10,770 nucleotides of DNA from JAJPJG01 sp034667645 (GTDB lineage Bacteria; Verrucomicrobiota; Verrucomicrobiia; Chthoniobacterales; Chthoniobacteraceae). Location of the stretch: contig JAXDQV010000301.1 of the NCBI GenBank assembly GCA_034667645.1, positions 1-10,770 of the forward strand, in the 5' to 3' direction. The notes below the pieces were generated by a model. It had not been told where the DNA came from. It saw only the letters and a list, made by a program, of their open reading frames with translations, and ran no database searches. Below are positions 1 to 6,993 of this stretch, piece after piece. The position numbers were made by a program, and so were the translations under genes. Every line of letters starts with the position of its first letter. The first letter of the stretch is position 1.

Positions 1-55
1 TCTTGTCAAGTGAGGTGCGAATAAGCTCGTTGGCGACAGTGTTGAGAATTTTCAT
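1..55 (-). CDS. N-terminal fragment of an unidentified protein, cut by the window edge
   Basis: Reading the minus strand from an ATG at 55-53 gives an open frame to the window edge that begins MKILNTVANELIRTSLDK. Only 18 codons are visible, so no family can be named. The opening is amphipathic and helix-like, with no receiver or kinase motif. No good Shine-Dalgarno sequence precedes the ATG. It lies about 150 bases downstream of the 916-residue kinase gene in the same direction, so the two could share a transcript. It could be a chance open frame; confidence is low because of its length. Confidence 0.35.
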   Translation of the reverse strand, partial: MKILNTVANELIRTSLDK

Positions 56-140
56 GAACGGAGAGTTACGACTGGACGATCATGCTAGGATTTAAAGCAG
101 CAGCAGGCATGCCGCCACCTCTCGCTGCTACTGTGGAGTT

Positions 141-162
141 ACTCAGCGGGATAACCCTGAGT
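141..162. other. Stem-loop downstream of the ETR1-like kinase gene
   Basis: ACTCA at 141-145 pairs with TGAGT at 158-162, and GGG at 148-150 pairs with CCC at 155-157, around an ATAA loop with a two-base bulge. It sits 45-66 bases beyond the stop codon of the minus-strand kinase. On neither strand is it followed by a T-run, so it is not a textbook intrinsic terminator. It may be a 3'-end mRNA hairpin. The rest of the 56-206 interval shows only a GGCATGCC palindrome (106-113) and GCAG-rich sequence. Confidence 0.3.
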
Positions 163-206
163 CCCTTTCGGTGGACGAGATAGGTAAGACTTTCGCCGAT
201 GAGAAA

Positions 207-2957
207 TTAGCGGGCCGAGAGCCGGTCGTCCAATGCCTTATCGATGGTGGCAAGAAGCGTGCGCACGTCGAGCGGTTTGGTGAGGTAGTCGCGAGCGCCG
301 GCGGCAATCATTCGTTTGGCCTGCTCAGAGGATGCGTCGCCACTGATCATCACTACCGGAATCGACGCGGTGTCCACGTCGGCCATGAGCCTCCCGAGCG
401 CTTCGCTGCCGTCGAAATCCGGCAGATGGAAATCGAGAAGGATCAAATCGGGCTGCTCGCAGCGCGCGACTTCGATGCCGAGTTCTGCACGAGCTGCGGT
501 CAGCAGCCTGATTTGCGGCCGTCGCGCCAGCAAGCGGGCGAGCAGTTTGAGATTGGATTTGTTATCTTCTATATAGAGCAATGTGCCGGCGTGGTTCGCG
601 GACGGCTTGTGCTCGGAGCGCGAAGGCTGTTCGACGGGCGCGGCCTGCTTTTTGGCGAGAGGCAGTTCAATCCAGAAGACGCTGCCTTCCCCAATTTGGC
701 TTTCAAATCCTATCGATCCGCCCATCACATCCACAAGCTGCTTGGTGATGGCAAGTCCCAGGCCCAGTCCTTCGACTTCCGTCTTCGCCGTGTTGAGCCG
801 CTCGAATGGAATAAATACTTTCTCAGCGTCTTCGGCGGAAATGCCCAGCCCGGTATCGCGCACCGAGAGTCGCAGGCATCCGCGCCATGTCTCCTCGACC
901 GTCAGCTTCACCCGTCCACCCGCACAGTTGTATTTGATCGCATTGGAAAGAAGATTCAAAAGGACTTGTTTTAGCCGTTGCCTGTCGGCAAGCACGAGGC
1001 CTTCGCATCTAAGTTCCTCCAGCGTCACATGGTGCCGCTCCGCAGTTGGCCGGACCAGGCTCAAAGCTTCTGCCAATGCCTCACAGATCGCCACCGGTTC
1101 GATCGAGAGCGACAGGCGCCCCGCCTCGATCCCGGAAATGTCGAGCACCTCGTTAATGAGCGAGAGGAGGTGGTGTCCCGCAGTAAGGATCTGATCGATG
1201 CTGTCTGCCGCTTCCGGGTCCTCCTCATCGATCTGGAGGAGCTGAGTGAAGCCGAGAATCGCGTTGAGCGGCGTGCGCAATTCGTGGCTCATGCGCGAAA
1301 GGAATTCACTCTTCGCAGCGTTCGCGCGATCTGCCTCGGTCCGGGCGATCGATAGTTCCTCCGTGCGCTCGAGCACGCGCAACTCAAGCTCGCTGTGCGC
1401 CTTGCGCAGTTCCATCTCTGCCGCTTTCCGTTGCGAGATGTCCTGCACCAAAGCGACGAAATACAGTCGTTCGCCAGCGGGCCCGGAATGCATTATCGCG
1501 GAGATACGTCCCCATATGACCGATCCATCCTGACGGAGGTAGCGTTTTTCAAAATCGATCGGCTTCGCTTCCCGGAACTCATTGACAGTCCGATCGATGT
1601 CAGCTGGATGTGTAAACTCGGTGGTCGAATGCCCGATTAAATCGTCCTCTGTGTAGCCGAGGAATTTGCAAAGACTCGGATTGACTTGCTGAAAAACGCC
1701 ATCGGGACTGATAACCGACATCCCCACAGTGGTTTGCTCGAACATCGTCCGAAAGCGCATCTCGCTTTCCCTCAACGCGTCCTCGGCTTGCTTGCGGCGG
1801 GTGATGTCGCGCACAATGCCCGTGCAAAACTCGCCTTCGTTTACAATCCACGTGCTGATGGAGAGCTCCATCGGGAATTCACTTCCATCTTTGCGCAGGC
1901 CAACAAGCTCGAGGTTTTTCCCGAGCAGCTGCGCTTCGCCCGTATCTCGATAGCGTGTCATCCCGGCACGATGCACCTCGCGGAAGCGCTCCGGCACGAT
2001 GAGCGTCAGCGATTTCCCGAGCGCCTCCTCCTGCTTGTAGCCGAAAATGGTTTCTGCAGCGCGATTCCAAAACAGGATGTTGCTGTTGAGATCGAAGGAA
2101 ATGATGCCGTCGGCCACGGATTCGGCGACTGAGCGGAACTTCAGTTCCGATGCCCGCAGTTCGTCTTCGCCTTGCTTGCGCGAGGTGACATCCTGAACTA
2201 GGGACACTGCGCCCCATAGCATCCCGTTTTCATCGGCAAGGGGATAAGCCGAAACCCGAAACCAACCCTCGAGCGTGCGCAACTTCCCTTCGGCGACGAC
2301 CGCGGGCGCGCCGGAAAGCACTGCCGCACATGGCGTCTGTGGCTCCGGGTTGTCAGTGCCGCTATAGCAGAGGCGATAATCCAACCCGATGAGATTTCCA
2401 TGTATCGGTTCAAACCGATCGCGCATCGTTTTGTTCGCCTGGAGAATCTTGCCATTGAGATCAACAATCGAGACTTGGTCTGGGATTGCATCGAAGGGTT
2501 GCGCCCAAGATCGTTTTGCCCCGAAAAACCCTTCCGCGTTGGGCTCGCCCGCTTCATTCTCGCGTCTCCAGTTCGCAGCAGCGCCTTGTTTCGGGAGCAA
2601 AGTGAGCGCGACTGGCATAAAACGCCACATCGAGGCCGAGGTCATCACGGCTCCCGCGGCGGTGATCGCTTTGACAAAACCCGCCAGCCGATATTTCGGC
2701 TCCCAAACCGTCCACGCCTCAACGAGGTGCGAGGTGCCGCAGGCGAAAATAAACGCACTACCCAATAAGATCAACCAGCCGGACGCGACCTGCGGCCGTT
2801 TGCGAAAAAAATGAAGAAGCGCGAGCGATATCCCGTAATAAGAAAAGGCGATGAGAACGTCAGAAATGACGTTTAGCCAAAGCACGCCGCTGGGTGCGAG
2901 GGATGAGAGCCCGCGAGAAACAGAGCCGGTGTCGAAAAGGTTGCCAAAAAATTGCAC
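207..2957 (-). CDS. Ethylene-receptor-like hybrid sensor histidine kinase (ETR1-type N-terminus, 3 PAS, HisKA, HATPase_c, REC)
   Basis: 916-residue membrane hybrid kinase. Residues about 28-118 form three hydrophobic segments that align without gaps to the Arabidopsis ETR1 ethylene-binding domain: D33, Y40, I43, I70, C73 and H77 match ETR1 D25, Y32, I35, I62, C65 and H69. C73 and H77 are the expected Cu(I) ligands. ETR1 P36 is replaced by S44. Three PAS domains follow (about 150-260, 267-388, 396-508), then a helical linker (508-548). The DHp domain has H558 in SHELRTPLN. The ATPase domain is complete: N672, DTGLGI from D701 and GLGLGL at 730-735. The C-terminal receiver (about 792-905) has E797/D798, phosphoacceptor D842, S872 and K894. 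Autophosphorylation on H558 and transfer to D842 are expected. The start is GTG at 2957-2955 with only a weak AGGAT upstream; a palindrome lies just before it. The PAS1 ligand is unknown. Ethylene binding is inferred from residues, not shown. Confidence 0.93.
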   Translation of the reverse strand: MQFFGNLFDTGSVSRGLSSLAPSGVLWLNVISDVLIAFSYYGISLALLHFFRKRPQVASGWLILLGSAFIFACGTSHLVEAWTVWEPKYRLAGFVKAITAAGAVMTSASMWRFMPVALTLLPKQGAAANWRRENEAGEPNAEGFFGAKRSWAQPFDAIPDQVSIVDLNGKILQANKTMRDRFEPIHGNLIGLDYRLCYSGTDNPEPQTPCAAVLSGAPAVVAEGKLRTLEGWFRVSAYPLADENGMLWGAVSLVQDVTSRKQGEDELRASELKFRSVAESVADGIISFDLNSNILFWNRAAETIFGYKQEEALGKSLTLIVPERFREVHRAGMTRYRDTGEAQLLGKNLELVGLRKDGSEFPMELSISTWIVNEGEFCTGIVRDITRRKQAEDALRESEMRFRTMFEQTTVGMSVISPDGVFQQVNPSLCKFLGYTEDDLIGHSTTEFTHPADIDRTVNEFREAKPIDFEKRYLRQDGSVIWGRISAIMHSGPAGERLYFVALVQDISQRKAAEMELRKAHSELELRVLERTEELSIARTEADRANAAKSEFLSRMSHELRTPLNAILGFTQLLQIDEEDPEAADSIDQILTAGHHLLSLINEVLDISGIEAGRLSLSIEPVAICEALAEALSLVRPTAERHHVTLEELRCEGLVLADRQRLKQVLLNLLSNAIKYNCAGGRVKLTVEETWRGCLRLSVRDTGLGISAEDAEKVFIPFERLNTAKTEVEGLGLGLAITKQLVDVMGGSIGFESQIGEGSVFWIELPLAKKQAAPVEQPSRSEHKPSANHAGTLLYIEDNKSNLKLLARLLARRPQIRLLTAARAELGIEVARCEQPDLILLDFHLPDFDGSEALGRLMADVDTASIPVVMISGDASSEQAKRMIAAGARDYLTKPLDVRTLLATIDKALDDRLSAR

Positions 2958-2972
2958 GCTCGCTTGATCCTG

Positions 2973-2989
2973 CGCCGAACCGTTCGGCG
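2973..2989. promoter_or_regulatory. Perfect 8-bp inverted repeat upstream of the ETR1-like kinase start
   Basis: CGCCGAAC (2973-2980) and GTTCGGCG (2982-2989) are exact reverse complements around a single central C. The repeat ends 15 bases upstream of the GTG start of the minus-strand kinase, within the 167-base gap to the preceding gene. This position suits an operator over a transcription start, or a leader hairpin beside the ribosome binding site. With a one-base spacer, a DNA-binding dimer site is more natural than an RNA loop. Further upstream on the minus strand, TTGTCT and TAAGGT 18 bases apart are only a weak promoter candidate. Confidence 0.4.
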
Positions 2990-3124
2990 TAGTTTACCTT
3001 ACTTTTGCGTTTGTTTAAAAGACAATCGTATTTTTAACGCCAGAAATGACCTCGCAGCGAATCCTTTCCGTCCAAGACCTATTCAAATTCGGTGGGATTC
3101 GCGCGCAGCCGAGCCCTTGGAATC

Positions 3125-5596
3125 TCATGGGAATTCCGCCCCGAGAAGCTCGATCGAAATTGTGCCCCCCTTCTCCGGCTCCATCTCGGCGATGACCCTC
3201 CCGCCCATTAGCTCAATCGTTCTTTTTGAAAGTGACAGTCCGAGCTCCGTCTCTTGGATTAAACTGCGCGCCGCATCGCGCGACTCGCTCGCCGCGAATA
3301 AATTCACGACTTTCCCTGACGAGAACCCCTGCACACAATCGGAAATCGTGATTCGCGTTGTCGCGTCCGTTCTCGTCCCCCGCCGGTCGCAAGCGACGGT
3401 CACACTTCCCCCCGCGCGACTGCCTTTGACGGCATTTGACAACAGTTCGATCACCACTTCTTTGAGCCGGTGGCGATCGGCCCGGGCATGCGGTTCGGAG
3501 ATCGAGTCGACGTGTTTCAAATGCACGTCACGAGCGAAAGCGAGCGGACGCACTGATTCAACGGTTTCGCGGAGCAACTCTGTCACGTTGACTTCTTCCA
3601 GCGTAGTCGTAGTTCGCTCCGTATCAATTTGTGCGCTGTTGAGCACCTCATTGATCATGCCAAGCAAGTAACGGCCGGCTTTGAGTATTTGCTGGATGCT
3701 CTCTACATCATCCGGTGTTTTTGCATCGACTTCCAAAAGCTGCCCAAAGCCGAGAATGGCGTTGAGTGGGGTCCGCAACTCGTGGCTCATGCGCGAAAGG
3801 AATTCGCCCTTCGCGCGATTCGCCTGCTCCGCTTCTTCCCGCGCCCTGAGCGCTAACTCCTCCGTTCGTTTGCGGACCGTGATATCCATCAGCAGGCCTT
3901 CCCAGAGAATATCGCCATTTGCCTGTCGTTCGGGTCTGGAAGCGCCTTGCACCCAGATGATGTCCCCCGGGCGACGCGTAATTCGGCCCTCCCAATTCCA
4001 ATCCCTGAGGGTCGCTCCCGATCGGCGGAGAGACTCGGTAAACTGCTCGATGTCCGCCGGATCGATCCGCGAAATGAGAACATTCGCGTCAGCCTCGATT
4101 TCCGCCGGCTCGATTCCGAAAAGGTCGCAACTGCCTTCGCTAACATAGGGAAACAATATCGAGCCATCAGCCCTCCTTCGGAATTGGTAAACCATCCCGG
4201 GGACGTTCGCTGCGATCCGGTGATAGCGTGCGTCGCTTGCAAGAAGTGCTTCGCGGGCGCGAATCTCGCCAGTGACGTCTTTTTGGAGGCCTATGAAATT
4301 GATTAGTCCACCATCTTCGTCGAAGACCGGATTGATGCTGATTTCATTCCAGAAAGGGGTCCGGTCCTTGCGGTAATTAAGCAAGGTGCCGTGAAACGGC
4401 CGCCCTGCTACGATCGCGCCGCGCATTTTCTGAATCGTCGCCTCGTCGGTTTCCTCACCCTGCAGGAAGCGGCAGTTGCGGCCCAAACTTTCTTCCGGCA
4501 GGTAGCCGGTGATTTCCGTGAAGGCAGGATTGACGAAGATCAGCGGGTTATCCGGAAGCGATGGATCACTCACGACTACCGCTGTGGTCGAATGTTTGAT
4601 TGCCGTCACAAGGCGGATGTTTTCCCGCATTGTCGCCCGCAGCTCTTCGTTACGTTGCGCGACTTCCGCCGTCCGGTCAGCGACGCGAGCTCCCAGCTCT
4701 CCGAAAAGATTCTTGAGCGCCTCGTCTGCGCGCTTGCGGTCGGTAATATCATGCATTACCACGACTGCGCCGAGTTTCTCGCCATTCGCGGCAGTGAGCG
4801 CCTTTCCGCTCGCGAGCACGATGTGCGGCGCCGCGCCGGGCGGAGCTACTACCACTTCTGCGTCGCGAACGATCTCGCCGCGGAGCGCTCGGAAAAGCGG
4901 AACGTCTTCAGTCCGCATCGGTGTTTTGCCATCGGCTAAAAAGAGGCTGTAGTGCTTAGCCCATTGCTCAGGGGGAATGGCTGCCGGCGGCAAATTATGC
5001 ATGTCGCGCACGACGCGGTTGAAGTAAGTGAGAACGCCCTTCGCGTCGCAAGCCACGATGCCCTCATGCACATTTTCTAGGAGCACCGCCAGGAACTCCT
5101 GCTCCTTGCTTAAAGATGCATTGGCCAGCGACAGCTCGGCAGTGCGCTGCGCCACCCGCACCTCCAATTCGTCGTGACGGTCCTGAAGCTGACGGTGTAG
5201 TAACCGCGTCTGGAGGAGGTTGCGCACCCGTAGCACGATCTCGCTCGGCTCATAAGGCTTCAGTAAAAATTCGGTCGCCCCGAGTTCGAGTGTTTCAAGT
5301 TTCGCACCGGTATCGTCGGCTGCAGTCAGCACCACGATCGGCAGATAATCCTCGGCCGAGTGCACCGCGCGGAGCTGGCGCAACACCTCGACTCCGCTAA
5401 TCGGCTCCATTTTGAGATCAAGCAAAATTAGATCCGGCCGGAACGCGTGATAGGTGCGTAACGCTTCGCGCGGATCCGTAATCGAGCGCACATTTTTGTA
5501 GCCTTTGCTTTGCAAAACCGCGATGAGCATTACCGACAGCATCGGCTCGTCATCGATGACCAGAATTTTGCTGTTATGGATCAGTTCGTCGTCCAT
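3125..5596 (-). CDS. LOV-domain blue-light sensor, REC-PAS-LOV-PAS-HisKA with degenerate HATPase_c
   Basis: 823-residue soluble sensor. The N-terminal receiver (about 10-128) has D16/D17, phosphoacceptor D60, T91 and K113. A coiled-coil linker (130-165) leads to a first PAS (about 165-285), then another helix (285-330). Residues about 333-445 are a LOV domain with GRNCRFLQG at 372-380: photoactive C375, Q379, and FMN-contact N407, N417 and Q438. The cysteine-to-Asn, Asn-to-Asn and Asn-to-Gln distances (32, 10, 21) equal those of phototropin-type LOV2. A third PAS (about 455-575) and a DHp with H605 follow. The ATP-binding domain is abnormal: N721 remains, but the G1 box reads DCVQGF from D753 and the G2 box ETELGL (782-787) lacks key glycines. 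Light would form a flavin-cysteinyl adduct; whether this protein still phosphorylates itself is doubtful. The start is ATG at 5596-5594, divergent from the LuxR-type regulator. Confidence 0.93.
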   Translation of the reverse strand: MDDELIHNSKILVIDDEPMLSVMLIAVLQSKGYKNVRSITDPREALRTYHAFRPDLILLDLKMEPISGVEVLRQLRAVHSAEDYLPIVVLTAADDTGAKLETLELGATEFLLKPYEPSEIVLRVRNLLQTRLLHRQLQDRHDELEVRVAQRTAELSLANASLSKEQEFLAVLLENVHEGIVACDAKGVLTYFNRVVRDMHNLPPAAIPPEQWAKHYSLFLADGKTPMRTEDVPLFRALRGEIVRDAEVVVAPPGAAPHIVLASGKALTAANGEKLGAVVVMHDITDRKRADEALKNLFGELGARVADRTAEVAQRNEELRATMRENIRLVTAIKHSTTAVVVSDPSLPDNPLIFVNPAFTEITGYLPEESLGRNCRFLQGEETDEATIQKMRGAIVAGRPFHGTLLNYRKDRTPFWNEISINPVFDEDGGLINFIGLQKDVTGEIRAREALLASDARYHRIAANVPGMVYQFRRRADGSILFPYVSEGSCDLFGIEPAEIEADANVLISRIDPADIEQFTESLRRSGATLRDWNWEGRITRRPGDIIWVQGASRPERQANGDILWEGLLMDITVRKRTEELALRAREEAEQANRAKGEFLSRMSHELRTPLNAILGFGQLLEVDAKTPDDVESIQQILKAGRYLLGMINEVLNSAQIDTERTTTTLEEVNVTELLRETVESVRPLAFARDVHLKHVDSISEPHARADRHRLKEVVIELLSNAVKGSRAGGSVTVACDRRGTRTDATTRITISDCVQGFSSGKVVNLFAASESRDAARSLIQETELGLSLSKRTIELMGGRVIAEMEPEKGGTISIELLGAEFP

Positions 5597-5848
5597 AAAG
5601 TCCGGCCACCATTTCGAATAGTGGTGAGAGGAAGATTTTTAGCATTATGCGGAGTTGCCGAGGTGCGGACGGATGATCGTTGGACTCATTCGGACGTAGA
5701 ATCGGCAGAAGCGAGGTGTAGGCTATATACTTATAATTATCAACAAGTTATTGATCTTTCCATAAAAGAAGCACGACTTCCCTTTATTGTTAAACCCCCG
5801 CGCAGACTAACGGGAGCAACTGCACCCCAATCGCATCCCTACCGATCA
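5597..5848. promoter_or_regulatory. Divergent intergenic region with AT-rich core and TATAAT box
   Basis: This 252-base gap separates the LOV kinase (leftward) from the LuxR-type regulator (rightward) and must hold promoters for both. Positions 5721-5800 are strikingly AT-rich against a GC-rich surround. A perfect TATAAT lies at 5732-5737 in plus orientation, inside a palindromic ATAATTAT (5733-5740), but no good -35 element is 16-18 bases upstream. ATCAA at 5739-5743 and TTGAT at 5751-5755 form an inverted repeat with a 7-base spacer. Near the LOV gene start, CACCA (5607-5611) and TGGTG (5622-5626) flank a TTCGAA core, giving an imperfect palindrome. I infer shared regulation; no factor can be named. 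Confidence 0.5.
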
Positions 5849-6496
5849 GTGGCAACCCTCCGTATTCTGCTCGCCGACGATCACGAAATCGTGCGCGAAG
5901 GCGTGCGCAGGCTTATCGAACGCACGCCAGGCTGGGAGGTATGTGGCGAGGCGGGAGACGGTCGGACGGCAGTGGCGCTGGCTGCCGAGTTGCGCCCGCA
6001 AATCGTGATCCTGGACATGGCGATGCCGGGGTTGAACGGGCTGGAAGCGACACGCCAAATCCGGCGAGCGCAGCCGGACACCGAGGTGCTCATATTCACC
6101 GGCCAGGAGAATGACAAGATCGTCCATGCGGTTTTTGAGGCGGGCGCACGCAGTTACATTTTAAAAAGCGACATCAGCGCACAACTGGCCGGCGCCATCG
6201 AGTCGCTCAGCCGCCACAAGCCTTATCTCACTAACCAAATCTCCGAAATTATCTTTTCCCGCTATATTGAGGGCGCTTCCGCCGAAGCAAAATCCGGCGA
6301 GCGCCTGACTCCGCGAGAGCGCGAACTGGTGCAGCTTTTAGCCGAGGGGAAAAGTAATAAAGACGCGGCCGGCCAGCTTGGAATCAGCATCAAAACCGTC
6401 GAGACCCATCGCGCGGCGATCATGCGCAAGTTGGAAATGGAAAGCTTTGCCGACCTCGTCCGCTATGCGATGCGCAACAAAATCATTGAACCATAA
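5849..6496 (+). CDS. NarL/FixJ-family response regulator (REC plus LuxR-type HTH)
   Basis: 215-residue DNA-binding response regulator. The receiver spans about residues 4-120, with D10/D11, phosphoacceptor D56 in the VILDMAMPG strand-loop, T84 and K106. A linker leads to a LuxR-type helix-turn-helix at about 152-209, opening LTPRERELVQLLAEGKSNK and containing the typical KTVETHRAAIMRKL recognition region. I chose GTG at 5849 because the receiver starts four residues later and the total matches the family's usual 210-220 residues. The frame stays open further upstream, but that part overlaps the LOV gene in antisense and has no sensible start nearby. No clear Shine-Dalgarno sequence is present. 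It is transcribed divergently from the LOV kinase and is the only visible transcription factor in the locus, so it is the probable output of one or more of the kinases. Which kinase phosphorylates it cannot be read from sequence. Confidence 0.92.
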   Translation: MATLRILLADDHEIVREGVRRLIERTPGWEVCGEAGDGRTAVALAAELRPQIVILDMAMPGLNGLEATRQIRRAQPDTEVLIFTGQENDKIVHAVFEAGARSYILKSDISAQLAGAIESLSRHKPYLTNQISEIIFSRYIEGASAEAKSGERLTPRERELVQLLAEGKSNKDAAGQLGISIKTVETHRAAIMRKLEMESFADLVRYAMRNKIIEP

Positions 6497-6543
6497 AAAG
6501 AGCGGCGTGCCTACATAGTTTCCCTGTTACGCCGACGCACGCG

Positions 6544-6567
6544 GTCTGCTTCATAAAGAAGGCAGAC
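6544..6567 (+). promoter_or_regulatory. Hairpin enclosing the ribosome binding site of the single-domain receiver gene
   Basis: GTCTGC (6544-6549) pairs with GCAGAC (6562-6567), and TTC (6550-6552) pairs with GAA (6558-6560) across one bulged G, leaving an ATAAA loop. The purine-rich AGAAGG (6557-6562), the best Shine-Dalgarno candidate for the ATG at 6574, lies on the right arm. Folding in the mRNA would mask it, which suggests possible translational control. No T-run follows, so it is not a standard intrinsic terminator for the preceding gene. Confidence 0.35.
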
Positions 6568-6573
6568 ACGATT

Positions 6574-6969
6574 ATGGATAAAACTCGCATTCTCATTGTA
6601 GACGACGACGCCAGCCTTGCGCGGCTTGTGCAGTTGATGCTGGAAAAAACAAAACTCCACTCAGCAAAGGTCGAAAACCGCCCGGTGCACGCACTCGCCG
6701 CCACGCGTGAATTTCGACCGCACCTGATTCTGCTCGATGTGGACATGCCCGGTCTCGACGGCGGCGCGGTCGCCCGACAGATCCGCGGTGACTCGGAGCT
6801 GAAAGGGACGCCAATCATTTTCTTTACGTCACTGCTCTCGCAAAGCGAGGCCGGTCAGCACTGCATCATGCGGGGTGGGGAGCGCTACCTCGCGAAGCCG
6901 GTGGATGGTATGGTGCTTATTGAGTGCATCGAGGATGTGCTCGCCGGCGCGGTCTCCGCTTCGGCGTAG
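6574..6969 (+). CDS. Single-domain response regulator (stand-alone receiver)
   Basis: 131 residues, almost entirely one receiver domain with no output domain. The acidic cluster is D10/D11/D12, the phosphoacceptor is D55 in LILLDVDMPG, the conserved switch residue is T85 in FFTS, and the lysine is K108 in LAKP. CheY-like stand-alone receivers act by protein contact or as phosphate shuttles or sinks in phosphorelays. Here it lies 77 bases after the LuxR-type regulator and 24 bases before the frameshifted REC-kinase gene, which suggests one transcript and a shuttle between neighbouring kinases. The start is ATG at 6574, preceded by AGAAGG about 11 bases upstream within a hairpin. Partner kinases are not identifiable from the sequence. 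Confidence 0.9.
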   Translation: MDKTRILIVDDDASLARLVQLMLEKTKLHSAKVENRPVHALAATREFRPHLILLDVDMPGLDGGAVARQIRGDSELKGTPIIFFTSLLSQSEAGQHCIMRGGERYLAKPVDGMVLIECIEDVLAGAVSASA

Positions 6970-6993
6970 GAAGTTAGCGAATGCAATTTTCCC

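Noticed and set aside
171..974. Long plus-strand open frame antisense to the ETR1-like kinase
   Set aside because: It mirrors the codon structure of the minus-strand kinase, has no recognisable domain, and the minus-strand reading shows full receiver and kinase motifs.
5510..5848. Upstream extension of the LuxR-type regulator frame, starting inside the LOV gene
   Set aside because: The first part is antisense to the LOV gene's receiver and the rest crosses the AT-rich promoter region. The 215-residue product from GTG 5849 has the normal family length.
6503..6534. CGGCGT/ACGCCG inverted repeat after the LuxR-type regulator, as a terminator
   Set aside because: The loop is about 20 bases and no T-run follows, so it does not support an intrinsic terminator.
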